Below are positions 50,268-60,096 of a stretch of DNA of 64,000 nucleotides, one piece after another (the stretch's first letter is position 1; each line of letters starts with the position of its first letter). The notes beneath the pieces were generated by a model. The model saw nothing but the letters and a program-made list of their open reading frames with translations, was not told the DNA's origin and searched no databases. Source of the DNA: an uncultured Clostridium sp. (GTDB lineage: Bacteria > Bacillota > Clostridia > Clostridiales > Clostridiaceae); contig URGW01000001.1 in assembly GCA_900547475.1 (NCBI GenBank), forward strand, positions 62,001 through 126,000. Direction: 5' to 3'. Both the position numbers and the translations under genes were made by a program.

Positions 50268-51173
50268 TTATACACCTTCATTATTAAAATCAGGTACAAA
50301 CTCTTCTGAATTGGTTCCAGACTCTTGAATAAATCCATTTTTTACACCTATTGAAAGGGCATAATCAATAAGAGAATCATATGTTTTTTCATTAATACTT
50401 TTATTAATTTCAGGATACATTTTAGCATTGTACATTGGAGTATATTGATTCATTAATGATATATATACACTATCTCCAAATTTTTTATAAATTGCATCAA
50501 TAATCTTTTTTGAGTCAAATAGTAATCCTGGCAATAATAAATGTCTTACAATAACGCCTTTCTGAATTATTCCGTCTTTATTAAATTTAGGATCACCTAC
50601 TTGCCTTACCATTTCTTCTATAATTTCTAGAACATTTTCTGAATATCCTTTTATCTTTGAATATTTTAATGCGTACTTATCTTCAAAATACTTAAAGTCA
50701 GGTAAATAAACATCTATATAACCATTTAAAGCTTTTATTGTATCTAATGAATCTATAGAATTAGTATTGTATATTATAGGTAAATCAAGTCCTTTATTCT
50801 TTGCTATTTTTAATGCTTCTATAATTTGTGGTACAAAATGAGTTGGCGTAACTAAATTAATATTATTCGCTCCTTTCTCTTGTAACTCTAAAAATACTTC
50901 TGATAATCTGTCTATTGTAATTTCTGTTCCAAAGCCTTCACTTGATATTTTATAGTTTTGGCAAAAAACACATTTCAAATTGCAGTTTGAAAAAAATACA
51001 GTTCCTGAACCCTTTTCCCCTGAAATACATGGTTCTTCCCAAAAATGAAGAGCTGCCCTTGCAATTTTTATATTATTAGTACTATTACATATTCCTATAG
51101 CCCCATTATTTCTATTTACATTACAATTTCTAATACATAAAGTACAATTTTCCAATAATTTAATATAATTCAT
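50268..51173 (-). CDS. Radical SAM protein, PflA-like (COG1313)
   Basis: 301 aa. The SAM/4Fe-4S motif CX3CX2C is in SNCNLKCVFCQNYKIS. Additional cysteines at the N terminus (CTLCIRNCNVNRNNGAIGICN) resemble the extended form of PflA-like proteins. Later segments NLVTPTHFVPQIIEALKIA and YIDVYLPDFKYF are typical of the COG1313 group. Members are often annotated as pyruvate formate-lyase activating enzyme homologues, but no glycyl-radical enzyme is encoded nearby, so the substrate is open. It is transcribed away from zapA. AGGTG-like sequence lies before the ATG. Confidence 0.85.
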   Translation of the reverse strand: MNYIKLLENCTLCIRNCNVNRNNGAIGICNSTNNIKIARAALHFWEEPCISGEKGSGTVFFSNCNLKCVFCQNYKISSEGFGTEITIDRLSEVFLELQEKGANNINLVTPTHFVPQIIEALKIAKNKGLDLPIIYNTNSIDSLDTIKALNGYIDVYLPDFKYFEDKYALKYSKIKGYSENVLEIIEEMVRQVGDPKFNKDGIIQKGVIVRHLLLPGLLFDSKKIIDAIYKKFGDSVYISLMNQYTPMYNAKMYPEINKSINEKTYDSLIDYALSIGVKNGFIQESGTNSEEFVPDFNNEGV

Positions 51174-51256
51174 ATAAACACCTCGTAAAAATTAGTATAT
51201 CAGCATATATTACATTAATCAATTTAATGTAACATATAGTTATTTTAAGTCAATTG

Positions 51257-51270
51257 TGCTATAATTTTAG
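51257..51270 (+). promoter_or_regulatory. Extended -10 promoter with dyad, upstream of zapA
   Basis: TGCTATAAT (51257-51265) is an extended -10; it is part of a short inverted repeat TGCTA...TAGCA. The start codon is only about 30 bp further on. Confidence 0.55.
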
Positions 51271-51298
51271 CATAATGAAAATTCGAGAGGTGCAGAAT

Positions 51299-52309
51299 AT
51301 GAATACGGTGACGGTTATAATAAATGGTATTGAATATAATTTAAGAGGAAAAGAAGACGAAAGATATTTATCTGAAGTTGCCGCTTATGTAGATAATAAA
51401 ATAAGAGAAATTTCAGGAAGCAATAAAAAATTAAATACAAGTTCTGCTGCAGTTCTTACTGCTGTTAACATTGCAGATGAACTTTTTAAATGCGATTTAG
51501 AAATTGGAAATATTACTAAGAAAAAAAATTCTCTTGAAGAACGTCATTTAACATTAAAAGAAAGATTAAGGGAACTTAAAGTTGAAATAGACGAAACTGC
51601 AAAAGCAAGGGCATCAGAAGTTGAATCCTTAAAATCTGTTATTTTTAATATGGAATCAAAAATAAAGGACTTAGAAAGCTATAAATTATTAAATGAAGAG
51701 TTAACAGAGAAAGTAAAAGCATTAACTGAAATAAATAGTAATAATGAAGTACAAATCTCAGAGCTAAATAAAGAATTATTAGAGTTACAAAGCACAAATA
51801 AAGAACTTGAAGATAAAGTTAAAAATTGTACTGCTGAAATAAATAATAGAGTAGAAATTTCTAAATTTGAAGAAGCAATTACAAAATTAGAAAAGACACA
51901 AAAAATTAATCTTATATTAAGTGATGAAAATGATGATCTTAAGGAAAAAGTATTAGCATATCAAAATGAAGCTAATAACTATTCTATTGAAAATTCAGAG
52001 TTAAAAGAAACTGAAAATAAATTAAGAGAAACAATAAAATTTAAAGATGCTGAATTAGAAGAGTTTAAAGTATTAAATGAAAAGCAAAGTTTAGAAGAAA
52101 AAAACACTTTAGAAAAAAAGATTAATTCATTGGAAGTAGAACTAAAAGATGCCCTAAAGAAAAAAGAAACTTATAGATTACGTAATAAAGATATTAACTT
52201 CCAATTACAAAACTATAAATATAAAGTTTTAGATTTAGAGAAAAAACTTATTGATACTCAATTTAATCTAGCTGTAGAAAAAAGAGATAAAAATCCACTA
52301 TTAAGATAA
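51299..52309 (+). CDS. zapA: ZapA-family cell division protein with long coiled-coil tail
   Basis: 336 aa. Start placed at ATG 51299 after GAGAGGTGCAGAAT; an in-frame ATG at 51254 lies in the promoter. Residues 1-90 are the ZapA domain (VTVIINGIEYNLRGKEDERYL, VAAYVDNKI, AAVLTAVNIADELF), which cross-links FtsZ filaments at the division ring. The remaining 240 residues are continuous charged heptads, predicted coiled coil, ending in NLAVEKRDKNP. Usual ZapA is about 100 aa, so the tail triples its length; such forms occur in clostridia. The location ahead of a U32 peptidase and mutS2 is the common order in Clostridium. Confidence 0.85.
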   Translation: MNTVTVIINGIEYNLRGKEDERYLSEVAAYVDNKIREISGSNKKLNTSSAAVLTAVNIADELFKCDLEIGNITKKKNSLEERHLTLKERLRELKVEIDETAKARASEVESLKSVIFNMESKIKDLESYKLLNEELTEKVKALTEINSNNEVQISELNKELLELQSTNKELEDKVKNCTAEINNRVEISKFEEAITKLEKTQKINLILSDENDDLKEKVLAYQNEANNYSIENSELKETENKLRETIKFKDAELEEFKVLNEKQSLEEKNTLEKKINSLEVELKDALKKKETYRLRNKDINFQLQNYKYKVLDLEKKLIDTQFNLAVEKRDKNPLLR

Positions 52310-52340
52310 GTCTGCTCATCATTGAGTGGACTTATCTTAA
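52301..52340 (+). terminator. Hairpin at the zapA stop codon
   Basis: 12-bp perfect outer stem (52301-52312 with 52329-52340) with inner CTCA/TGAG. No T-run follows, so it may stabilise or only partly terminate the transcript. Confidence 0.6.
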
Positions 52341-52473
52341 TTAGTATAGAAAAACAATAATAATTATGTTATAACAATAAGTAGTTATAATAGTTATATT
52401 AAAATTAATAGTAAATATTTATAGATTTTAAACAAAAGATTATATTAACTTTTTAAATTTAGGAGAGATTTTT

Positions 52474-54834
52474 ATGAACAAAATAGAAGTTCTAGCACCA
52501 GCTGGAAGTATGGAGAGTCTATATGCAGCTATAAATAAAGGTGCTGATGCTGTTTACCTTGGTGGAAATAAATTTTCTGCTAGAGCTTATGCATCAAATT
52601 TTGATAATGAAAACATGCAAAAAGCTATTGATTATGCTCATAGTTATGGTGTGAAAATTTACGTCACTATAAATACAATACTAAAAGAAAATGAAATTGA
52701 AGAAGCTGTTAGATATGTTGGATATTTATATGAAATAGGTGCCGATGCTTTAATAATTCAAGATCTTGGACTTTTCAAAAGAATTAAAGAAGAGTATCCT
52801 GATTTTGAGCTTCATGCTTCTACGCAAATGACAATTCATAATGGAGAAGCTGCTATATATTTTAAAGAAAAAGGCTTTCATAGAGTTGTTTTGTCTAGAG
52901 AAATGACAATTGATGAAATTAAATATATATCTACAGATTTAATGATAGAAACTGAAATGTTTGTTCATGGGGCAATTTGTGTTAGTTATTCCGGCCAGTG
53001 TCTAATGAGCTCAATAATAGGTGGAAGAAGCGGTAATAGAGGAAGATGTGCTCAACCTTGTAGAATGGAATATGTATTAAAAGGTGAAAAATCTGGTGAA
53101 CAAAAGGGACATTTATTAAGTCCAAAAGATATGTGTACCATAGATGATGTTAAAGATATAGTTGAAAGTGGAACTCATTCTTTAAAAATAGAAGGAAGAA
53201 TGAAAAGACCAGAATATGTAGCTGGGGTAGTAGATAACTATAGAAAAGCGATAGATAAAGTATTATTTAAGAAAAAATACAATGTACAAGAAGGTAAAGG
53301 CCAATTACTACAACTTTTTAATAGAAGTGGATTTACTAACGCATATTTAAAAGGTAATACTGGTAAAGATATGATGAGTTTTAACTCTCCTAAAAATGCT
53401 GGAGTTCCATTAGGAATAGTAGAAAAATCTGGTGAAATTAAACTAAAGGAAAGTTTATCTTTAGGAGATGGAGTTAGATATAGAGATAAAGGATTCTCAG
53501 TAAGTAAAATTTTATTAAATGGGAAAGAAGTTTCAAATGCTAAAAGAGGAGATATTGTTAAGCTTTTCCCTATAGATTATAAAAAAGGTGATGAATTATT
53601 TAAGAGTTTGAATAAAAAGCTTTTTGATGAATTAGAGGACTATATTAGACCTTATAATAAGAAGATAGCTTTAAATGCAAAAGTTAAATTTGTTGTTAAT
53701 TCTCCAATTGAACTTACAATAATACATAATAATAAGGAATATATATTTACTGGTGAAATTGTACAAAAAGCAGAAAAAAGACCTTTAGATAAAGAAAGAA
53801 TTGAAGAAGCGCTAAAAAAATCAGGTGATATTCCATTTAAGTTAGATTTTATTGAGTTTAGTGAATTTGAAGATGGATTTTTGCGTATTGCTGATTTAAA
53901 TAATTTAAGAAGAGATGCTTTAGAAAGTATCACTAAAAGTATTTGCAAAGAATCCAGAAGAAAACGTCCAAAGAAAGAAAATAAAAATTTATCAGCTCCA
54001 ATAAATAATAATATAGATATTACTGAAATATATAGTTGTATTACGAAAGATCAACTTAATGCATTATTAGATTGTAAAGTTAAAAATATAGCATTTGACA
54101 TATTTAGTAGAGAATTAGGTGCACTTAGAATATCTGATTTAATTGATACATTTGAAAAAGTAAATAAAGAAGTAAATTTATATATTAAAACTTCCTCTAT
54201 AATAAAAGGTGAATTTAATAAGGTATGTAAATTTATAGATAAAGCAAAACCTTATATAAAAGGAATAATAACTTCTAATATAGGTTTAATTAACGTATAT
54301 AAAGATTCACTTATGATAGTTGGTGACTATAAACTTAATATAATGAATTCTCAAAGCTTAGAATTTTATCAAAATGAATTTGAAATTCCTACATTAAGTA
54401 TGGAATTAAATAGATCAGAAATTAAAGAAATAACTCGTAAAAATAAAGGAAATAATGCTTATGTTATTTATGGTAAACCTGAACTTATGATTAGTGAATA
54501 TTGTCCAATAGGAAGTACTTTTGGTGGTAGAAAAACTAATGTAGAGTGTAATGCTATTTGTACTAGAGATAAATTTACTCTTATAGATAGAGTAAATGAA
54601 AAAAATAGGGTAATGACTGATTTATTCTGTAGAAGTTATATTTTAAACCCAGTTCCACTAAATCTATTTGATGAAATTAGTACTTTGAAAGAAATAGGAA
54701 TTAAGACATTTAGATTTGACTTTAGAGATGAAAGCTATGAAGAAGTAAAAAAAGTAATTAATATGTATAAGAATAATGAAGATTATGATAGGAGCAATTA
54801 CACTAAAGGGCAATTTAGAAGAGGAATAGAATAG
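52474..54834 (+). CDS. Peptidase U32-family protein with DUF3656
   Basis: 786 aa. N-terminal U32 barrel (about 1-320) with EVLAPAGSMESLYAAINKGADAVYLGG, ASTQMTIHN and the cysteine-containing SYSGQCLMSSIIGGRSGNRGRCAQPCR; middle DUF3656 region (about 380-510); C-terminal part with further cysteines (CPIGSTFGG, NVECNAICTRD). U32 proteins of this length resemble RlhA, needed for hydroxylation of a 23S rRNA cytidine in E. coli, rather than true proteases (known). The four conserved cysteines in the barrel probably hold an Fe-S cluster. GGAGAGATTTTT precedes the ATG. A small membrane protein and mutS2 follow closely. Confidence 0.9.
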   Translation: MNKIEVLAPAGSMESLYAAINKGADAVYLGGNKFSARAYASNFDNENMQKAIDYAHSYGVKIYVTINTILKENEIEEAVRYVGYLYEIGADALIIQDLGLFKRIKEEYPDFELHASTQMTIHNGEAAIYFKEKGFHRVVLSREMTIDEIKYISTDLMIETEMFVHGAICVSYSGQCLMSSIIGGRSGNRGRCAQPCRMEYVLKGEKSGEQKGHLLSPKDMCTIDDVKDIVESGTHSLKIEGRMKRPEYVAGVVDNYRKAIDKVLFKKKYNVQEGKGQLLQLFNRSGFTNAYLKGNTGKDMMSFNSPKNAGVPLGIVEKSGEIKLKESLSLGDGVRYRDKGFSVSKILLNGKEVSNAKRGDIVKLFPIDYKKGDELFKSLNKKLFDELEDYIRPYNKKIALNAKVKFVVNSPIELTIIHNNKEYIFTGEIVQKAEKRPLDKERIEEALKKSGDIPFKLDFIEFSEFEDGFLRIADLNNLRRDALESITKSICKESRRKRPKKENKNLSAPINNNIDITEIYSCITKDQLNALLDCKVKNIAFDIFSRELGALRISDLIDTFEKVNKEVNLYIKTSSIIKGEFNKVCKFIDKAKPYIKGIITSNIGLINVYKDSLMIVGDYKLNIMNSQSLEFYQNEFEIPTLSMELNRSEIKEITRKNKGNNAYVIYGKPELMISEYCPIGSTFGGRKTNVECNAICTRDKFTLIDRVNEKNRVMTDLFCRSYILNPVPLNLFDEISTLKEIGIKTFRFDFRDESYEEVKKVINMYKNNEDYDRSNYTKGQFRRGIE

Positions 54835-54845
54835 GAGAGTAAACG

Positions 54846-55181
54846 ATGAAAATAATAAATATATTATTATTAATTGCTGTATTTATATTTGGTGTTATTC
54901 AAATGAGAAAATCATCATCTATAATTAAAACAGACTGGTTTAAAAGCTTATCTTATAACGAAAAACTTAAAATAACTTCTAAAATAAAAAGTAATTGGAA
55001 AACAAGTATTGTATTACTTGCAATAATAGTTTGTGCAATGCTAATTTTAATTTCTTCTTTTATTGGAAAAACTAATTATTATGAAAATATAATTAATATA
55101 TTAATCTTAATTATAAGTGTTATAGTAATAATATTCTTAATTATTAATAACCAAAAACTATCGAAAAATATAAAAAAATAG
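54846..55181 (+). CDS. Small membrane protein of unknown function (111 aa)
   Basis: Three predicted membrane helices (about 1-18, 50-72 and 80-103) and a basic C terminus. GGAGAG precedes the ATG. It fits tightly between the U32 peptidase gene (12 bp) and mutS2 (21 bp), so it is co-transcribed with them. No family recognised. Confidence 0.75.
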   Translation: MKIINILLLIAVFIFGVIQMRKSSSIIKTDWFKSLSYNEKLKITSKIKSNWKTSIVLLAIIVCAMLILISSFIGKTNYYENIINILILIISVIVIIFLIINNQKLSKNIKK

Positions 55182-55201
55182 TGTTTATATAGGAGAATTT
55201 T

Positions 55202-57559
55202 ATGAAGGAAAGAACTTTTAGAATTTTAGAATTTAACAAAGTAAAAGATAAACTTAGAAGCTATGCTGTAACTAGTGGAGGAAAAGAACTAATAGATTCT
55301 CTTTCTCCTTACAATTCAATTTATGAAGTTGAAAATAAACTTGAAGAAACTAATGAAGCTTTAGATATATTAATAAAAAAAGGAGCTCCACCATTTGAAG
55401 GCTTACATGAAACAAAAGAAGAGCTTGAAAGAGCTGCTAAAGGTGGTACATTAAATCCAGGTCAATTAATGAAAATCGGAGCAATGCTTAGATGTTCTAG
55501 AAGATTCAAAGAATATGTTGCAAGAAAAGAAGAAGAAATAGGATATAAACATCTTGAAGATTTAGCTTATATTTTAGTACCACTTAAAAATCTTGAAAAT
55601 GAAATTGATTCTTCTATTATTTCCGAAGATGAAATAAGCGATAAAGCAAGTGGAACGTTATATAATATAAGAAGAAGTCTAAAAGAAAAAAATTCATCTG
55701 TTAGAGAAAAAATTAATTCTATTGTTAGAGCTAACTCAAAATATTTACAAGATTCTCTTTACACAATGAGAGGAGATAGATATGTAATTCCTGTTAAATC
55801 AGAATATAAAGGTGCAGTACCCGGTCTTGTACATGATCAAAGTTCTACTGGTGCAACACTTTTTATTGAGCCAATTAGTTTAGTTAATTTAAATAATGAA
55901 ATTAAAGAATTAATGCTTAAAGAAAAAGCTGAAATAGAACGAATATTAAGCGAACTTTCTGCAAAGGTTCATGATAATATTGACGTTTTAAGAAGTAATT
56001 CTAATATTCTAAGAGAGTTAGACTTTATATTTGCTAAAGGGAAATATGCTTCTTCATTAAATGGGATAAAGCCAAACATTAGTAAAGATAGAAGTTTCGA
56101 TATATTAGGTGGAAAACATCCTTTAATTGACCCTAAAGTAGTGGTTCCTTCTGATATATATTTAGGTAAAGATTTTACTACACTTATGATTACAGGACCT
56201 AATACAGGAGGTAAGACTGTAACATTAAAAACTGTGGGCTTATTGCATCTAATGGCTTTAAGTGGCTTATTAATACCAGCAAAAGATGGATCATCAATTG
56301 GTTTCTTTAAGGATATTTTTGCGGATATAGGTGATGAACAAAGTATAGAACAATCTTTATCAACTTTTTCATCACATATGACTAATATAGTAAAAATTTT
56401 AGAATCTGCTTCTTTTGATTCCTTAATACTATTTGATGAATTAGGTTCAGGAACTGATCCAACTGAGGGAGCTGCATTAGCTGTAGCAATTATCGAAACC
56501 TTAAATAAAAGAGGATGTAGAATTATAGCTACAACACATTATAGCGAATTAAAAGGATACGCTTTAAAAACAGTAGGTGTTGAAAATGCCTCTGTTGAAT
56601 TTGATGTAGAAACATTGAGACCTACATATAGGCTATTAATAGGTGTTCCTGGTAAATCTAATGCTTTTGAAATTTCAAAAAGACTTGGATTAAATGAAGA
56701 TGTTATAATAAAAGCTAAAGACTTTATGTCTGAAGAAAATTTACAATTTGAAGATTTAATTAGAGATCTTCAGGAAAAAAGTATAATAGCTAATCGTGAT
56801 GCAAGAGAAGCTAAAAGAATAAAAGAAGAGGCAGAAAGCTTAAAAAAGAAATATGATGAAAAGCTTAAAAAGCTAGATACAGTTAGAGACAAGGTTTATG
56901 ATGAAGCTCGTCAAGAAGCTAAGCAAATTATTTCTAATGCCAAAGATGAGGCCGATGAAATAGTTAAAGCGATGAGAGAGCTTGAAAAAATGGGAATAGC
57001 TGCAGGTGGTAGAAGTAGACTTGAGGAAGAAAGAAGAAAACTTAAAGCTAGTCTTGAAGAAAAAGAAGCAGCTATGATTAAGTCTAGAGAAAATACTGGT
57101 GAGGCTATTACTAAAGTTACTCTTGGTATGGAAGCATTCCTACCATCTTTAAATCAAAGAGTAATAATTGTATCAAATCCTGATAACAAAGGAGATGTAC
57201 AGGTAGAAGCAGGAATAATGAAGATTAGTGTTAAATTAAAAGATTTAAGAAAGGTCCCAGAAGAACCAAAGAAAAAAGAAAAAAAGAAAAGAGAAGTTAA
57301 ACTAAATATGAAATCTGTTGATAGTAGAATTGATTTAAGGGGAATGGACTCTGAAGAAGCTTGTTATAGAACAGATAAATATTTAGATGAAGCATACTTA
57401 GGAAACTTAGGTGAAGTTACTATAGTACACGGAAAAGGAACAGGAATTTTAAGAAAAGCTATTAATGACATGTTAAAAAGACATCCACACGTAAAGTCAT
57501 ATAGACTAGGTGTATATGGTGAAGGTGGAGATGGAGTAACAATTGTAGAGTTAAAATAG
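55202..57559 (+). CDS. mutS2: MutS2 endonuclease/ribosome rescue factor
   Basis: 785 aa. Core and clamp helices (about 1-300), ABC-type ATPase with Walker A GPNTGGKT near residue 332, signature SLSTFSSHM and Walker B LILFDELGSGTDPTEGAA, a long coiled coil (about 515-620), a KOW-like region and a C-terminal Smr nuclease domain (about 710-785, IDLRGMDSEEA and VHGKGTGILR). A very lysine-rich linker precedes Smr. MutS2 suppresses homologous recombination in some bacteria and splits collided ribosomes in B. subtilis (known). It lacks the MutS mismatch-recognition domain. Ribosome site AGGAGAA. Third gene of the U32-mutS2 unit. Confidence 0.95.
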   Translation: MKERTFRILEFNKVKDKLRSYAVTSGGKELIDSLSPYNSIYEVENKLEETNEALDILIKKGAPPFEGLHETKEELERAAKGGTLNPGQLMKIGAMLRCSRRFKEYVARKEEEIGYKHLEDLAYILVPLKNLENEIDSSIISEDEISDKASGTLYNIRRSLKEKNSSVREKINSIVRANSKYLQDSLYTMRGDRYVIPVKSEYKGAVPGLVHDQSSTGATLFIEPISLVNLNNEIKELMLKEKAEIERILSELSAKVHDNIDVLRSNSNILRELDFIFAKGKYASSLNGIKPNISKDRSFDILGGKHPLIDPKVVVPSDIYLGKDFTTLMITGPNTGGKTVTLKTVGLLHLMALSGLLIPAKDGSSIGFFKDIFADIGDEQSIEQSLSTFSSHMTNIVKILESASFDSLILFDELGSGTDPTEGAALAVAIIETLNKRGCRIIATTHYSELKGYALKTVGVENASVEFDVETLRPTYRLLIGVPGKSNAFEISKRLGLNEDVIIKAKDFMSEENLQFEDLIRDLQEKSIIANRDAREAKRIKEEAESLKKKYDEKLKKLDTVRDKVYDEARQEAKQIISNAKDEADEIVKAMRELEKMGIAAGGRSRLEEERRKLKASLEEKEAAMIKSRENTGEAITKVTLGMEAFLPSLNQRVIIVSNPDNKGDVQVEAGIMKISVKLKDLRKVPEEPKKKEKKKREVKLNMKSVDSRIDLRGMDSEEACYRTDKYLDEAYLGNLGEVTIVHGKGTGILRKAINDMLKRHPHVKSYRLGVYGEGGDGVTIVELK

Positions 57560-57603
57560 AGTCAAATTAATAAATTAAATTCATTTTAAACCCTTTCCTA
57601 GTA

Positions 57604-57612
57604 TGCTATAAT
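57604..57612 (+). promoter_or_regulatory. Extended -10 promoter with dyad, upstream of the DUF523 gene
   Basis: TGCTATAAT inside the inverted repeat TATGCT...AGCATA (57602-57621). The spacing to the start codon is about 25 bp, so the transcript has a very short leader. Confidence 0.6.
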
Positions 57613-57636
57613 TAAAGCATACCAAGGAGGGGTTTT

Positions 57637-58104
57637 ATGTATTTAATAAGTGCATGTTTGTGTGGAGTAAATTGTAAATACAACGGATTAAATAATTATA
57701 ACGAAATATGTGATAAATTATTTACTTCTGGAAAAGCAATTTTAGTTTGTCCAGAGCAGTTAGGGGGATTACCTACACCACGTATACCAAGTGAAATTAT
57801 AGGAGAATCTTCAAATATATTAAATAATAATAATGGTTCGGTAATTGATAAAAATGGTAATGATGTAACACCACAATTTGTAAAAGGTGCAAAAGAAACA
57901 TTACAAATTGCAAAAAAGCTAAATATTAAAAAAGCTATACTAAAGGATGGTAGCCCATCATGTGGTGTTCATTATATATATAATGGTAATTTTAACGGAA
58001 GTAAAATAAAAGGTATGGGCATAACAGCACAATTATTAAAAGAATCATCTATTGATATAATAAGCGAACTTGAATTAGGAGGTAACATAAATGGGGATAT
58101 TTGA
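57637..58104 (+). CDS. DUF523 domain protein
   Basis: 155 aa. Cysteine-rich DUF523 pattern: SACLCGVNCKYNG at the N terminus, VCPEQLGGLPTPRIPSEI in the middle and AILKDGSPSCGVHYIYNG near the C terminus. The conserved cysteines suggest metal or Fe-S binding. The biochemical function of the family is not established. AAGGAGGGG before ATG. It overlaps the next gene by 14 bases, so the two are coupled. Confidence 0.9.
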   Translation: MYLISACLCGVNCKYNGLNNYNEICDKLFTSGKAILVCPEQLGGLPTPRIPSEIIGESSNILNNNNGSVIDKNGNDVTPQFVKGAKETLQIAKKLNIKKAILKDGSPSCGVHYIYNGNFNGSKIKGMGITAQLLKESSIDIISELELGGNINGDI

Positions 58105-59110
58105 TTTTTTTAAACGAAAAAAAGATGTTGATGAAGATATTAATTTAGAAGAAGTTTTAGATATAAAAGAAATAAAAGAAGAAGATAATAATACTATAAA
58201 TAATATGAATATTACAAATAATGAAACTGATAGCTTTAACTATAATTTTGTAATAGATAATATAGAAGAGTTCCATAATAGAAATGAACTTACGCCAGAA
58301 GAATTAAAATCTTTAATAACTGGTGAAATATTAAAAGTAGTTGATAAATCTCAAAGCTTTGATTCAATGGAAGTATATGCAAAAGAGGCTGCAAAAGCAA
58401 TAGGAATAGAAAACATACAACCATTAACAGAATATTTATACGGTGGTATTTCTAAACCTAATGCTTTAAAAGGAAGATATAATGGATTAGGAGCTTGGCC
58501 TAATGCTGTAAAAAATGCAGTATTAACTATATTATATTCATTTAATGAACATAGTGTTGATGAACTATTAAAAATAGCTAATGATAAATCTAGTAATAGT
58601 ATAAAAGCTGTAAACTTATTATGCAAAATGGCTGCTAAAGGAATTGAAGAAGATAAAATTATAGACTCCATCATTTATATAATGGAGAATTTTACTGATG
58701 AAAATATTATTTCGACATTAGGATTTTTATCACAAGTAAAAAATAATGCAAAAGTTTCAAAAACCCTAGAAGTCTATTTTAAAAAGTATATTTATGATAA
58801 TAATATTGAATCAGCATATGATGTTACATTAAGTATAATAAATAATGTTGGAACATTTACAAGAGAACAATTAATATTTTTAAAAGCAGTAGCACTTAGT
58901 GATGAAGTATTAGAACTATCTTTAATTTTAAAGAATGAAAATGGTGAATTTGATTTATCATCTGTCTCTGAAGATTTAAGACTTAAAGCAGCTTTAAGTT
59001 TTTACTCTTTACATAATAAAGATGAAGAAATCAATAGTAAGTTAATGTACCTAAAAGATAATTCCTTAGATATGGACCTTAGAAAATATTTAACTGATAT
59101 TTTAGATTAA
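58091..59110 (+). CDS. Hypothetical protein with HEAT-like helical repeats (339 aa)
   Basis: Begins with a lysine-rich MGIFDFFKRKKD and an acidic, Asn-rich disordered stretch (about 15-45). From about 100 to the end it is a series of paired helices without clear catalytic residues (for example VDELLKIANDKSSNSIKAVNLLCKMAAKG), an arrangement like HEAT/ARM-type repeats. The start overlaps the DUF523 gene with GGAGGTAACATAA as ribosome site, so the two proteins are probably made together. The family is not recognised; partnership with DUF523 is inferred from coupling only. Confidence 0.7.
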   Translation: MGIFDFFKRKKDVDEDINLEEVLDIKEIKEEDNNTINNMNITNNETDSFNYNFVIDNIEEFHNRNELTPEELKSLITGEILKVVDKSQSFDSMEVYAKEAAKAIGIENIQPLTEYLYGGISKPNALKGRYNGLGAWPNAVKNAVLTILYSFNEHSVDELLKIANDKSSNSIKAVNLLCKMAAKGIEEDKIIDSIIYIMENFTDENIISTLGFLSQVKNNAKVSKTLEVYFKKYIYDNNIESAYDVTLSIINNVGTFTREQLIFLKAVALSDEVLELSLILKNENGEFDLSSVSEDLRLKAALSFYSLHNKDEEINSKLMYLKDNSLDMDLRKYLTDILD

Positions 59111-59123
59111 TTTTTAATATCAT

Positions 59124-59168
59124 AAAAAATTAGAAGGATGATTAAATTATTCGTCCTTCTAATTTTTT
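59124..59168 (+). terminator. Terminator of the DUF523 operon
   Basis: 18-bp stem with one G-U pair (59124-59141 with 59151-59168), ending in a T-run. Confidence 0.88.
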
Positions 59169-59257
59169 TATGAAAAATATTTATAAACTATTGCCTTCAT
59201 TAATTTAGTGTGTTAAAGTATTAAATAAGAAAAGCGTTAATTGAGGGGGATATATTT

Positions 59258-60073
59258 ATGAATTTACGTAAATTAATGAAAAAGATAATCTTAGGGGGAA
59301 GTATTTTAACTTTAGGAATTTCCTTAGTTGGATGCTCTAATAAATCTTCTCAGGGTACATTAGATAAGGATACACTTATTGTTGGAATCGATGATGCATT
59401 TGCTCCATTGGGATTTAAAGATGAATCTGGCGAAATAATTGGTTTTGATATTGATTTAGCTAAAGAATTAGCTAAAAGGATAAATAAGGAAATAACTTTT
59501 CAACCAATTGACTGGACAATGAAGGAATCAGAATTGAAATCAGGTAATATTGATTTGATATGGAATGGATATACAATTACTGATGAAAGAAAAAATAAAG
59601 TAGATTTTTCAGTTCCTTATTTAAAAAATAACCAAGTCATAGTAACACTAGCTGATAGTGATATAAATTCAAAATCAGACTTAGCCAATAAAAAAGTTGG
59701 TGCTCAAAGTGAATCTTCAGCTGTTGCTGCAATGGAAAAAGAGTCAGATTTATATAATAGCTTTAACAGTGGAGGTGCTATTACTTTTGAAGATAACAAC
59801 CAAGCTTTAATGGATTTAGAGGCTGGTAGACTTGATGCAGTAGTAGCAGATGAAATTCTTGTAAGATACTATTTAAGCTTAAAGGGAGAAGATAAATTTA
59901 AGATCTTAGATGATAACTTTGGTGAAGAAGAGTATGGTGTTGGTATTAGAAAAGGTGATACAGAAATGGTAGATGCATTTAATAAAGCTTATAAAGAAAT
60001 GCAAGAAGATGGTACATTACAAGAAATATCTGAAAAATGGTTTAATAAAGATATTACAATAAAAGTTGAATAA
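59258..60073 (+). CDS. Polar amino-acid ABC transporter substrate-binding lipoprotein
   Basis: 271 aa family 3 solute-binding protein. Signal peptide with lipobox LVGC, lipidated C26. Family sequence GIDDAFAPLGFKDESGEIIGFDIDLAKELAKR, WDLI-type ligand arginine region (DLIWNGYTITDERKNKVDFSVPY) and VGAQSESSA. Binds a polar amino acid such as glutamine, cystine or arginine outside the cell. First gene of a three-gene transporter operon. TGAGGGGG precedes the ATG. Confidence 0.92.
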   Translation: MNLRKLMKKIILGGSILTLGISLVGCSNKSSQGTLDKDTLIVGIDDAFAPLGFKDESGEIIGFDIDLAKELAKRINKEITFQPIDWTMKESELKSGNIDLIWNGYTITDERKNKVDFSVPYLKNNQVIVTLADSDINSKSDLANKKVGAQSESSAVAAMEKESDLYNSFNSGGAITFEDNNQALMDLEAGRLDAVVADEILVRYYLSLKGEDKFKILDDNFGEEEYGVGIRKGDTEMVDAFNKAYKEMQEDGTLQEISEKWFNKDITIKVE

Positions 60074-60096
60074 ATCAAAAGAGAGGAGTAACTAAA

